Notes under the pieces: generated by a model
Databases searched by the model: none
Told to the model about the DNA's origin: nothing
What the model saw: only the letters and a program-made list of their open reading frames with translations
Part shown: positions 17,487 through 26,020 of the stretch, one piece after another
Numbering within the stretch: position 1 is the first letter of the stretch
Layout: the number at the start of each line of letters is the position of its first letter
Translations under genes and position numbers: made by a program
Assembly (NCBI RefSeq): GCF_018130615.1
Contig: NZ_JAFCKB010000005.1
Span: forward strand, 62,001-126,000
Length of the DNA stretch: 64,000 bases
Reading direction: 5' to 3'
Origin: Bradyrhizobium manausense
GTDB lineage: Bacteria; Pseudomonadota; Alphaproteobacteria; Rhizobiales; Xanthobacteraceae

Positions 17487-18911
17487 GTGGGTACGACCAT
17501 CACCAATAATCCGCCGCGGGTCGAGCCGAAAGCCCTCGCAAGCGCGCTGGAGCAGCTTGCCGCACGTTTCGGCAACCGCCTCGTCACCTCGCAGGCTGTG
17601 CGCGAGCAGCACGGCCACACCACGACATGGATCGTCAACCAGCCGCCCGACGGCGTGGTGATGGCGCAGGAGACCGCCGACATCCAGGACGTGGTGCGCA
17701 TCTGCGCGAAGAACGGCGTGCCCGTCATTCCCTTCGGCACCGGCACCTCGCTCGAGGGCCAGGTCAACGCGCCGGCCGGTGGCATCTGCATCGACCTGCG
17801 CGACATGAACAAGGTGCTCGCGGTGCATGCCGAGGATCTCGACTGCGTGATCCAGCCCGGCGTCACCCGCAAGGCGCTCAACGAGCACTTACGCGACCAG
17901 GGCCTGTTCTTCCCGATCGATCCCGGTGCGGACGCCTCGCTCGGCGGCATGGCCTCGACGCGCGCCTCCGGCACCAACGCGGTGCGCTACGGCACCATGC
18001 GCGACAGCGTGCTGGCGCTGAAAGTCGTGCGCGGCGACGGCGAGATCATCACGACCGGCACGCGCGCCAAGAAATCATCCGCCGGTTATGACCTGACGCA
18101 TCTGTTCGTCGGCGCCGAGGGTACGCTCGGCGTCATCTCGGAGCTGACCATCCGTCTGCGCGGCATTCCCGAGACGATCGCGGCGGCGGCGGTGTCGTTC
18201 GAGACCGTGCATGGGGCGTGTCAGGCCGTCATCCTGGCGATCCAGACCGGCATTCCCGTGGCGCGCATCGAACTGCTCAATGCCGCGCAGGTGAAGGCCT
18301 GCAATTCCTATTCGAAGCTGACGCTGCCGGAGACGCCGCTGTTGCTGCTGGAATTCCACGGCAGCGAGATCGAGGTCGATGCGCAGTCGAAGGCGTTCGG
18401 CGAGATTGCGAAAGAATGCGGCGGCGGCGATTTCTCCTGGACCACCAAGCCCGAGGATCGCACGAAGCTGTGGCAGGCGCGGCACGATGCGTACTGGTCC
18501 GTCAAGGCGCTGCGGCCCGGCGACAGCATCGGCGTGGTCGCAACCGACGTCTGCGTGCCGATCTCGCGGCTTGCCGATTGCGTCAGCGAGACCGAGGAAG
18601 ATCTCAAGCGCCTCAATTTGTTGTCGCCGATCGTCGGCCATGTCGGCGACGGCAATTTCCACTGCTCGCTGGTGTGCGACACCAACGATGCGGCCGAGAT
18701 GGCGCGCGGCGAGGAGTTCATGCATCGCCTGGTCGAGCGCGCGCAGGCGATGGATGGCACCTGCACCGGCGAGCACGGCATCGGCCAGGGCAAGCAGAAA
18801 TATCTCAAGGCCGAGCTCGGCCCCGAGGCGCTGGACGCGATGCGCGCGCTGAAAAAGGCGCTCGATCCGCAAAACATCTTCAACCCCGGCAAGATCGTGC
18901 CGGAGGCGTAG
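17487..18911 (+). CDS. FAD-linked oxidase, D-lactate dehydrogenase / GlcD-like
   Basis: Flavoprotein of 474 aa that oxidises a 2-hydroxyacid such as D-lactate or glycolate. The FAD-binding domain shows VVRICAKNGVPVIPFGTGTS and PGADASLGGM, and the C-terminal domain ends with the typical CTGEHGIGQGKQKYL and NPGKIVPEA. The GTG at 17487 is chosen as start because GGAGG (17475-17479) is 7 nt upstream; the ATG at 17481 is only 1 nt from the same site. The gene stands alone, so electron acceptor and exact substrate are open. Confidence 0.88.
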   Translation: MGTTITNNPPRVEPKALASALEQLAARFGNRLVTSQAVREQHGHTTTWIVNQPPDGVVMAQETADIQDVVRICAKNGVPVIPFGTGTSLEGQVNAPAGGICIDLRDMNKVLAVHAEDLDCVIQPGVTRKALNEHLRDQGLFFPIDPGADASLGGMASTRASGTNAVRYGTMRDSVLALKVVRGDGEIITTGTRAKKSSAGYDLTHLFVGAEGTLGVISELTIRLRGIPETIAAAAVSFETVHGACQAVILAIQTGIPVARIELLNAAQVKACNSYSKLTLPETPLLLLEFHGSEIEVDAQSKAFGEIAKECGGGDFSWTTKPEDRTKLWQARHDAYWSVKALRPGDSIGVVATDVCVPISRLADCVSETEEDLKRLNLLSPIVGHVGDGNFHCSLVCDTNDAAEMARGEEFMHRLVERAQAMDGTCTGEHGIGQGKQKYLKAELGPEALDAMRALKKALDPQNIFNPGKIVPEA

Positions 18912-18934
18912 CGCGCCTGCTGCGTCGCGGTTGC

Positions 18935-18959
18935 GGAACTTTCGGCCACCCGGCCGGTT
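18935..18959 (+). promoter_or_regulatory. candidate EcfG general-stress promoter
   Basis: GGAAC at 18935-18939, a 16-bp spacer and GGTT at 18956-18959 fit the EcfG (alphaproteobacterial general stress sigma) pattern GGAAC-N16/17-cGTT except for one base. It lies 54 bp upstream of the LTXXQ gene start. Confidence 0.45.
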
Positions 18960-19013
18960 CCAATTCCCGTCAACTTCCGATGCCTCAATGGCGCGGCTCA
19001 GCGGGAGGATACG

Positions 19014-20348
19014 ATGTTACGACCGGTCATTGGAATTGCCGTGATGGCGCTCGCCTGCCTGGTGGCGGGCACGGCTCTGGGGAAGGGCGGCGGCGGTGGC
19101 GGTCACGGCGGCGGGCACGGAGGCGGTCATGGTGGCGGTCATTTCGGTGGCGGTCATGGCGGCGGCCATTTCGGTGGCGGTCATTTTGGCGCTCATGGCG
19201 TCCGGCACGCGCATGGCGGTGGTGGGCATCATGGTGGGTTCCGGTTCGCAACAGCAGCGCGACATGGCGGCCCGAGCTTCGGTCAGATCCGCAATGCGGC
19301 CGTTCATCCCGCCAATTTTCGCAACGCCTTCAATTTCCACGCCAGCACCTTCCGCAACGGCCGGCTGATCGGCAATCCGGCGGCGCGCGCCCAGATCGCG
19401 GCCGCCGCCGCGCTCGCCGGCTGGCACGGCGCCGGCGGCGGATGGTGGCAACATGCCGGGGGCGGTTATGGCTGGGTCGGGCCGCTGTTCTGGCCGTTCG
19501 CCTATAACGACCTCTACGACTACGCGATCTGGGGCGATGGTCTCGGCTTCTGGGGCTACGGCTACCCGGACATCTATGCCGGCATCTTCGGGCCCTATGG
19601 CTATGACGGCCTCGCAACCTATCTGCCGCAGCGTCCTTATGGACGGCGGCAAGCGCGCGGCGTCGCACTCGATCAGCTCTGCGGCAGCGACCGGCGCGAG
19701 ATCGTCGGTCTGCCGATCGACCAGATCGCAGCCGCGGTGCAGCCGACCGAGGCACAAGGCGCGAGCCTCGACGAGCTCGGCAACGCCTCGATCCAGGCGG
19801 CGGAGATGATCCGCGCGTCCTGTCCGGCGCAGGTCGCAGCGACGGCGCCCGGTCGGCTGATGGCGATGCAACAGCGCATCGAGGCGATGGAGAAGGCCGT
19901 CGACCTCGTTCAGCCCGCACTGGATAAATTCTACGGCCTGCTCACGGATGAGCAGAAGGCACGCTTCAATGCGCTGGCCGAGGATCAGCGTCGCGCGACG
20001 GCGTCCAGCACCGGCGAGCGATCGCTGGTGCAGAATTGCGGAGCGACCGCGGCGCTCGATTGGCCCGGCGCCGACATCGAGGCGAGGCTTCATCCCAACG
20101 ATACCCAGCGTGCTGCGCTACAGGTGCTCCAGGATACCAGCGCCAAGGTCAGCGCATCGCTCAAGGCGGCCTGCCAGCCGAGCGAGGTGTTGACGCCGCC
20201 GGCGCGAATGGCCTCAATCCGCACACGGCTCGACACGATGCTCGACGGCGTCAAGTCGGTTCGAGCGGCGCTGGAGGATTTCTACGCGACGCTCAATGAC
20301 GAGCAGAAGGCGCAGTTCGAGTCGATCGGGCCGCGCCGGACGTCCTGA
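19014..20348 (+). CDS. exported Gly/His-rich protein with two LTXXQ (Spy-like) domains
   Basis: Exported 444-aa protein. After a signal peptide (IGIAVMALACLVAGTALG) comes a low-complexity run of GGGH/GGHF repeats (about residues 24-75) able to bind metals. The C-terminal half has two related helical domains of about 100 aa: each begins with a Cys-containing segment (QLCGS; QNCGA), has a second Cys (RASCPAQ; KAACQPS) and ends with LTDEQKARF or LNDEQKAQF, the LTXXQ motif of Spy/CpxP chaperones. GGGAGG precedes the ATG. It may be a periplasmic stress chaperone. Confidence 0.82.
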   Translation: MLRPVIGIAVMALACLVAGTALGKGGGGGGHGGGHGGGHGGGHFGGGHGGGHFGGGHFGAHGVRHAHGGGGHHGGFRFATAARHGGPSFGQIRNAAVHPANFRNAFNFHASTFRNGRLIGNPAARAQIAAAAALAGWHGAGGGWWQHAGGGYGWVGPLFWPFAYNDLYDYAIWGDGLGFWGYGYPDIYAGIFGPYGYDGLATYLPQRPYGRRQARGVALDQLCGSDRREIVGLPIDQIAAAVQPTEAQGASLDELGNASIQAAEMIRASCPAQVAATAPGRLMAMQQRIEAMEKAVDLVQPALDKFYGLLTDEQKARFNALAEDQRRATASSTGERSLVQNCGATAALDWPGADIEARLHPNDTQRAALQVLQDTSAKVSASLKAACQPSEVLTPPARMASIRTRLDTMLDGVKSVRAALEDFYATLNDEQKAQFESIGPRRTS

Positions 20349-20386
20349 ATGCATCGGTGGCTGTAAAGACCAGGGGTGGGTGGACG

Positions 20387-20749
20387 ATGAAGTGGTTAGC
20401 CAAGCAGAAGCCGGCGGATATCTGGGACGAAGCGATCGAAGGGCCGCTCGGCGATATCGAAGCCGCCGAGCGCATTCGCGCGATCTGCGCGGCTGCGACT
20501 GCGAGCGCGGCGGGCTCTGCGCGCAATGACAGACAGGACAGCGAGCGCTATGAACGCGCCGGCAGGGTCGCGATGGAGATCGCGATGAAGATCTCCGACG
20601 GGCTGGTGCGCGACGACGCGGTGCATCGCATCGTCGACCTCTGCATGATGGCGAACGACATCAAGACGGCGCAGATCCTGTTCCGCGCGATCCAAGCCAG
20701 CTGGATCCGCGAGATGGTGCAGCGGGACCATCCGGCACTGGTGCAGTAG
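20387..20749 (+). CDS. hypothetical protein, 120 aa
   Basis: Predicted soluble, mostly helical protein of 120 aa starting MKWLAKQKPADIWDEAIEGP; no signal peptide or membrane segment. I do not recognise a family. The start at 20387 has GGTGGGTGGA just upstream; an in-frame start at 20357 has none. It begins 38 nt after the LTXXQ gene, so the two may be co-transcribed, and it converges on the SulP gene with 6 nt between. Confidence 0.65.
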   Translation: MKWLAKQKPADIWDEAIEGPLGDIEAAERIRAICAAATASAAGSARNDRQDSERYERAGRVAMEIAMKISDGLVRDDAVHRIVDLCMMANDIKTAQILFRAIQASWIREMVQRDHPALVQ

Positions 20750-20755
20750 CGGCAG

Positions 20756-22423
20756 CTACTTCGCCAGCTTGTGCACGGCCTCATCCACGCTGTGAAAGAC
20801 GTGCTCCCTCGGCAGCACATCGAACAATTTGAAGCGCTCGAACGCGTCCTGTGCGCGCACCGATTCCAGCCGCGCCAGCGCCACCGTGACGCCTTGCGCG
20901 TTGCACACCTTGAAGACGTCGAGCAGGATCTGCGCGGCGGTGAAGTCGATCTCGACCATGCCGCTCGCTTCCAGCACCAGCAACTGCGGCGTCGCCGTGC
21001 CCAGCACCTTCGTCACATCGCTGCGGAAGCCCGGCGCGTTGAGGAAGGACAGCGGCGCCTGGAGCCCGATCACGGCAACGCCGGCGATGCGCTCGCCGGT
21101 GATGTGCGGATGCGCCGGCCACCAGATCGTGGTGCCCGGCACGCGCTCGAACTCGACGAGCCGTGCGCGCGTCGTGCTCCAGATGCCATGCAGCAGCGAC
21201 AGCACGATGCCGAGGAACGCGCCCTGCTGGATCGGCAGCACGATGATCAGCGCTGCGGTGGCAACGATGAGCAGGAATTCGCTGAACGACTGGCGATAGA
21301 TCGTAACGATCTGCTTGGTGCGGATGATCCGCAGCGCCACGAACAGCAGGATGCCGCCGAGGGCTGCATCCGGAACATGCTGCAGTAATCCCGTTCCGAA
21401 CGCGAGCAGCGCCAGCACGATCGCCGCCGCGGCAAGTCCCGCAAGCTGCGATTGCCCCCCGGTCTCGGCGACGATGCCGGTGCGCGGCGGGCTGGCATTG
21501 ACCGGAAATGCGCCGAACAGGCCTGACAACACGCTGCCGGCGCCGGCGCCGAGGAAGTCGCGATCGACATCAGCGGGCTTGTCGGGATCGGATGGGAAGG
21601 ATCGCGTGGTGGCCGCAGTCTGCACCATCACGACGACCGTGACCACGAACGCGAGCGGCACCAGGCGCACCCAGAGCTCGGGCGCAAGATCGGGGAAGGT
21701 CGGGCGCGGCAGCGTGCCGGGCACGCTACCTACGACGTTGACGCCCTTGCTCTCGAGACCAAGCGCGATCGTGGCCAGCGTTGCGGCGACGAGCCCGATC
21801 AGCGCGCCGGGGATCTTTGCGCTGATCGTCTCGGAGATGAAGACCACCGCCAGCACGCCGAAGCCGATGCAAAACGTGATGGGATTGGTGAGGCCGATCT
21901 CGGTTGCGAGCACGCCGATGCGATCGAGCGTGGGACCGCTCGGCGACTCCAGTCCGAGGACGCCCGGTAGCTGCGACACGATGATGTGGACGGAGATGCC
22001 GGCGAGGAAACCGACCATCACCGGCATCGACAAGAGGTTGGCGATGCCGCCGAGCCGGAACGCGCCGCCGGCGAGCATCATGGCGCCCACCATCAAGGCC
22101 AGCGCGAGTGCGAGCCCCTGATATTCAGGTGACCCGGTGGCGGCGATCGCCGCGAGCCCGCCGGCGAAGATCGGCGTGATCGTGGAATCGGCGCCGCAGG
22201 ACAGGAAGCGGTTGCCACCGAGCAGCGCGAAGCCGAGCGAGCCCGCCAGGAAGGCAAAGAAGCCGACCTGCGGCGCGAAGCCGCCAAGCCGTGCGGTCGC
22301 CATCTGCTCAGGGATCGCGATGGCTGCCAGCGTCAGTCCCGCCATCAGGTCGCCGGGCAGGGAGTAAGATGCCAGTGAGCGGAACAGTGGCCATGCGTGC
22401 TTGGCGTGCGAATCTTGCGGCAT
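20756..22423 (-). CDS. SulP family anion transporter with STAS domain
   Basis: Inner-membrane SulP/SLC26 transporter of 555 aa. The N-terminal part has about 10-12 hydrophobic segments starting from YSLPGDLMAGLTLAAIAIPE, the usual SulP entry motif. A STAS domain occupies about residues 440-540 (PQLLVLEASGMVEIDFTAAQ). Known SulP substrates are sulfate, bicarbonate or dicarboxylates; nothing nearby selects one. No carbonic anhydrase or sulfur gene is adjacent. Confidence 0.92.
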   Translation of the reverse strand: MPQDSHAKHAWPLFRSLASYSLPGDLMAGLTLAAIAIPEQMATARLGGFAPQVGFFAFLAGSLGFALLGGNRFLSCGADSTITPIFAGGLAAIAATGSPEYQGLALALALMVGAMMLAGGAFRLGGIANLLSMPVMVGFLAGISVHIIVSQLPGVLGLESPSGPTLDRIGVLATEIGLTNPITFCIGFGVLAVVFISETISAKIPGALIGLVAATLATIALGLESKGVNVVGSVPGTLPRPTFPDLAPELWVRLVPLAFVVTVVVMVQTAATTRSFPSDPDKPADVDRDFLGAGAGSVLSGLFGAFPVNASPPRTGIVAETGGQSQLAGLAAAAIVLALLAFGTGLLQHVPDAALGGILLFVALRIIRTKQIVTIYRQSFSEFLLIVATAALIIVLPIQQGAFLGIVLSLLHGIWSTTRARLVEFERVPGTTIWWPAHPHITGERIAGVAVIGLQAPLSFLNAPGFRSDVTKVLGTATPQLLVLEASGMVEIDFTAAQILLDVFKVCNAQGVTVALARLESVRAQDAFERFKLFDVLPREHVFHSVDEAVHKLAK

Positions 22424-22558
22424 CGAGTCCCCGGAAAACCTGTGTCAGTCGATCAGACTACAGCATTTCCGGGGTGGAAGGCGGCAGACCGCGCAACTTC
22501 TCAGCCATCAACAGGGATATCCGGATGGGGGTTGGTCCTCTGCGGCCTCTCCGCAATG

Positions 22559-22582
22559 ACGGAGGACAAATCGGTCCTCCGT
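22559..22582. repeat. 9-bp-arm hairpin between the caspase-like and SulP genes
   Basis: ACGGAGGAC-AAATCG-GTCCTCCGT, perfect arms. It lies 17 nt after the stop of the caspase-like gene and may be a terminator-like structure for it, but no T-run follows on either strand. Confidence 0.5.
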
Positions 22583-22598
22583 ATCGCACGACGTGCTC

Positions 22599-24080
22599 TC
22601 AATACCTGCCGCGGTTGCCGTAGTCGCCGTGTCCCATGCTTCCACCGCCGCGGCCACCCATGCCCATACCCATGCCGAGGCCAATCCCGATTCCGACGCC
22701 GATGGCTTCGGGCGGCGGGCCGGGAGGCGGCGCGCGCTCGACGACGACGTCGTCGGGCGGCGGCCGGCGCGGCTTCGGCGGCGTGTCGACGACCTTGCGC
22801 TTGGGCGGCGTGTCGTCGACGCGCTTCTTGATGACCGGCGCAACCGTCGGGTTGATCGGCGTTGCCGGTGGCGTCGGTGTCGAGCACGGGCAGGTCGGCG
22901 CCATGGCGACGGCGACCGGCACCGCGGCGGCCGCAACCGGCAAGGCATAATTGCGGTTCTGTACGCGCAGCAGCAGCCGGCGCGCGGTCGCGGCGAGATC
23001 GCTGTTGTCCCAATTCGCGAGATAGGCCTCGAAGGAGGCGCGGGTGTTGATCGCGACCGCACGGTCCCACGCCAGCATCTGGCGCCGGCGCTCCAGCACC
23101 GTGCGCAGCCGCGGCGTGTAGGAGGCCTGCGCATAGAGCTCGATATAGGCCTGATAGGCTTCCACGGTGTCGTCGGAGATCACGAGATCATAGGCGACCT
23201 TGGCATCCTTGCCCTGCAAATCCTTGCGCCAGTCCGCGACACTGCGCGGGGTGCTGGCGAGCGCCATCGCGTCCGCACCCGGAGCAGGGGGGTGACCGCT
23301 GCTGTCGCCGAAGAATTTGAAGTCGGTTGTCAGCGAGGAGCTTTCCCAGGGGATCTGCCGCCCGTCGGTCGATTGTGCGACTGCGATGCGGATGCGCTTG
23401 AACACTTCCTCGATCGGAATGTTCGGCTGCTTGGCGACCGTCAGCGCGGCCGTGGTGTAGGGACTGTCGGCACCCGAGCCATCCTCGGCTTCAGCGCCGG
23501 GCGAGGTCGAGTAGGAAATGAAGGAGCCGGGCGCGCCGGCCTTGGTGTCGACGATGGCGAGCCCGTGGCCGGCGCCGCTGAGCGCAGGGAACGGATTGTT
23601 GCGGCAGGCATCGAGCATGAAGATGCGCGCCCGCGTCGGCAGCGCGCCGAGCGTGTTGAGCAGATCGTTCAGCCGCACGCCCTGCAGCGGAATGTCGGCC
23701 TCACGCTTGGGGTCGAGATCGACAGGCACGAGATAATTCTCACCGTCGATCTGCAAGCCGTGGCCGGCATAGAACACCAGCGCGACGGTGTCGGCGCCGC
23801 TGGCGCTGACCTTGCCGGCGAAATCCGAGATCGCCTGCCGCATCTCGTTCTGCGCGAGGTTCGGCGCCGCTGTGACGGTGAAGCCGGCATTGCCGAGCAG
23901 CTCGGCCATGCCCTTGGCGTCATTGGCGGCGTTGGGCAGCTCGGGAACCGTGCGATAGGTGGATTGGCCGATCACCAGCGCAAGCCGCGTTTCGGCCGCG
24001 GCCTGTGTCGGTGTCATCAACCGCGCAAGTGCAAGGAGACCGGAGGCAAGAATCAAATTGCAAAGGGCTGGACGGCGCAT
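22599..24080 (-). CDS. caspase-family (peptidase C14) exported protein
   Basis: Exported 493-aa protein with a signal peptide (ILASGLLALARLMTPTQAAA-ET) and an N-terminal caspase p20-like domain. The catalytic dyad is visible as His107 in FYAGHGLQ and Cys159 in MLDACRNNPF. A helical region follows, then a long Pro-rich section (residues about 395-450) and a C-terminal Gly/Met-rich tail (GLGMGMGMGGRGGGSMGHG). The family occurs in several copies in Bradyrhizobium; targets are unknown. The tail may be surface-exposed or may bind other proteins. It is the only gene on its own transcript. Confidence 0.87.
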   Translation of the reverse strand: MRRPALCNLILASGLLALARLMTPTQAAAETRLALVIGQSTYRTVPELPNAANDAKGMAELLGNAGFTVTAAPNLAQNEMRQAISDFAGKVSASGADTVALVFYAGHGLQIDGENYLVPVDLDPKREADIPLQGVRLNDLLNTLGALPTRARIFMLDACRNNPFPALSGAGHGLAIVDTKAGAPGSFISYSTSPGAEAEDGSGADSPYTTAALTVAKQPNIPIEEVFKRIRIAVAQSTDGRQIPWESSSLTTDFKFFGDSSGHPPAPGADAMALASTPRSVADWRKDLQGKDAKVAYDLVISDDTVEAYQAYIELYAQASYTPRLRTVLERRRQMLAWDRAVAINTRASFEAYLANWDNSDLAATARRLLLRVQNRNYALPVAAAAVPVAVAMAPTCPCSTPTPPATPINPTVAPVIKKRVDDTPPKRKVVDTPPKPRRPPPDDVVVERAPPPGPPPEAIGVGIGIGLGMGMGMGGRGGGSMGHGDYGNRGRY

Positions 24081-24225
24081 GGTGTCACCTCCATCGGCAA
24101 TGGGCGCGAGGATGTCACCTTTTCTAGTCGCCCGCCAAGACTCTGTCTGTGCGCTAGCTCACGCTTGCGCATGCGGCAAAATGGGCAGGAGCTCTGCCGG
24201 AGCTGACGCCTCATGCCGCGAAACG

Positions 24226-25146
24226 TCAGGACAGTCCACGGTCCCAGGGCGTAACCGGCGCAAAGCGCGCCGCAAGGAAATCGATGAAGGCGCGCACCTT
24301 CGCCGGCGGCCGGCGATCGGGCAGGTAGACCGCATGCACCGCGGAGGACTGGATCTCCGGCTGGTCGAGCGGAAGCGCGACCAGCGTGCCCGCGCGCAAA
24401 TCATCGGCGACGATGAAGGTCGGCTGCCGGGCGATGCCAAGGCCGGCCAGCGTCGCTGCGCGCAGCGCATCGCCATTGTTGGCGCGCAAGGTTCCGCTGA
24501 TCTGGATACGGATCTCGCCGTCGACACCGAATGGCCATTCCGCAGCGCTGCCCTGCTGCGTCAGCGTGTAGCCGAGGCAATTATGCGCGGCGAGGTCGGC
24601 CACTTTGCGCGGCGTGCCGTGCTTGGCCAGATAAGAAGGGGCGGCACAGACCACCAGGCGGTTCGGCGCGAGCTTTCGGGCGACCATGCTGGAGTCGCGC
24701 AACTTGCCGATGCGGATCGCGAGATCCCAGCCTTCTTCGGCGAGATCGACGAGGCGATCGTTGAGGCCGAGCTCGATCGTGACCTCGGGGTAGCGTTCCG
24801 AGAAGTCCGCGATCAGCGGCGCAATCTGCCGTGTGCCGAACACGACGGGTACGTTGACCCGCAACAATCCGCGCGGCTCGGCGCGCTCGCGCGCGACCGC
24901 GGCATCGGCCGTCTCCATGTCGGCGAGGATCCGCTCGGACGCTTCCAGATAGAGACGCCCTGCCTCGGTGATCGACAGCCGACGCGTGGTGCGATGGAAC
25001 AGCTTGATGCCGAGCCGCGTCTCCAGCGAGGCCACATGCTTGGTGACCATGGTCTGCGACAGGCCCATCGCCCGGGCCGCGCCCGACAGGCTGCCGTTCG
25101 CCGCCACCTTGGCAAAGACTTCCAGGCTGGTCAGCCGGTCGAGCAT
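24226..25146 (-). CDS. LysR family transcriptional regulator (CrgA-like)
   Basis: Regulator of 306 aa with an N-terminal winged HTH (MLDRLTSLEVFAKVAANGSL, then SGAARAMGLSQTMVTKHV) and a C-terminal effector domain. The start at 25146 fits the family; a GTG at 25155 would add three residues. It is divergent from the doxX gene with 98 bp between, so doxX is its likely target, as is common for this pair. Confidence 0.92.
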   Translation of the reverse strand: MLDRLTSLEVFAKVAANGSLSGAARAMGLSQTMVTKHVASLETRLGIKLFHRTTRRLSITEAGRLYLEASERILADMETADAAVARERAEPRGLLRVNVPVVFGTRQIAPLIADFSERYPEVTIELGLNDRLVDLAEEGWDLAIRIGKLRDSSMVARKLAPNRLVVCAAPSYLAKHGTPRKVADLAAHNCLGYTLTQQGSAAEWPFGVDGEIRIQISGTLRANNGDALRAATLAGLGIARQPTFIVADDLRAGTLVALPLDQPEIQSSAVHAVYLPDRRPPAKVRAFIDFLAARFAPVTPWDRGLS

Positions 25147-25152
25147 CCATCT

Positions 25153-25165
25153 CACTCTACGAGTG
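25153..25165. promoter_or_regulatory. palindrome CACTC-TAC-GAGTG next to the lysR start
   Basis: A perfect 5-bp-arm palindrome inside the longer symmetric stretch 25151-25169, 7 bp upstream of the LysR start codon. It could be an autoregulatory site; it does not follow T-N11-A well. Confidence 0.3.
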
Positions 25166-25244
25166 TGAGGTATTTTTCCATTATAGCTGATTGTCGTTCG
25201 ATTGAGAATAGATCATAGCTCGCCGCAACAATGGAGACCGCCAT

Positions 25245-25688
25245 ATGATCGATTCCCGTACCGCTCCCTACGCCGCGCTGGTGCTGCGCGTGACGCTGGG
25301 TGCGCTGTTTCTGGCCCATGCCAGCCTGAAATTGTTCGTTTTCACCCCCGCCGGGACTGCAAAGTTCTTCGGCAGCCTCGGCTTCCCGCCTGAACTCGCC
25401 TACCTCGTGATGACCGTGGAGGTCCTCAGCGGCATTGCCCTGATCCTCGGTGTCTGGACCCGCTACGCGGCGCTCGCCGGCATCCCGATCCTGCTCGGCG
25501 CGATCTTCACCGTGCACGGTGCGGCCGGCTTCTTCTTCACGAACCCGAAGGGCGGTTGGGAATATCCCGCGTTCTGGGCCATTGCGCTGGTCGCACAGGC
25601 GCTGCTCGGCGATGGTGCCTTCGCGCTGCGGCCCTCGCGCGATGTCGAGGCGGCGAATGGACAGCTGAGCGTCGCGCCGTCGCGCTGA
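25245..25688 (+). CDS. DoxX family membrane protein
   Basis: Membrane protein of 147 aa with four hydrophobic segments; YAALVLRVTLGALFLAHASL at the N-terminus is the DoxX signature. GGAG lies upstream of the ATG. Members are linked to redox or quinone-related stress responses. It is divergent from a LysR gene, its probable regulator, and is followed by a strong terminator at 25714-25743. Confidence 0.9.
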   Translation: MIDSRTAPYAALVLRVTLGALFLAHASLKLFVFTPAGTAKFFGSLGFPPELAYLVMTVEVLSGIALILGVWTRYAALAGIPILLGAIFTVHGAAGFFFTNPKGGWEYPAFWAIALVAQALLGDGAFALRPSRDVEAANGQLSVAPSR

Positions 25689-25713
25689 ACCTCATCTAAC
25701 GCAGGAATGAGAG

Positions 25714-25743
25714 CGCTGCGGGATCCCGGTCCCGCAGCGTTTT
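25714..25743 (+). terminator. rho-independent terminator after doxX
   Basis: Perfect 10-bp stem CGCTGCGGGA / TCCCGCAGCG with loop TCCCGG, followed by TTTT. It lies 26 nt after the doxX stop. Confidence 0.85.
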
Positions 25744-25771
25744 GCTGCGCTCCCATCAATCTGCGTTCGGC

Positions 25772-25798
25772 ATTGATCCATACCTGAATTGGATCGAT
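25772..25798. promoter_or_regulatory. inverted repeat upstream of the TRAP operon
   Basis: ATTGATCCA-N9-TGGATCGAT, 8 of 9 arm positions complementary. It lies about 220 bp upstream of the DctP-like start and could be an operator. No regulator gene is adjacent. Confidence 0.35.
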
Positions 25799-26020
25799 CT
25801 GCGTCAATCTTGCATAGCCCGTCGTCCGTCCCGATGCGGCATAGCGAAAACATCAGCAAACATAGGCGTTCCCTGCAATCTCTGCCGGCGCGTCCGCCGC
25901 TCGCGCGCTCGCATCGCCCCAACTGCCAGCCTTGCCTGCCCCGTCGCTTTGGCCATACAGTCCGCGCAACAAGCTGCGGCTGTGACCGCGGCCGCGAAAA
26001 AAATACTGGGGAGAGACACC

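Larger units (their letters stand above)
25689..26020. other. 332-bp gene-free stretch
   Basis: Holds the doxX terminator (25714-25743), an inverted repeat (25772-25798) and the leader of the TRAP transporter operon. The frame open from 25742 is continuous with the DctP-like gene but has no signal of coding use upstream of 26021. Confidence 0.7.
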
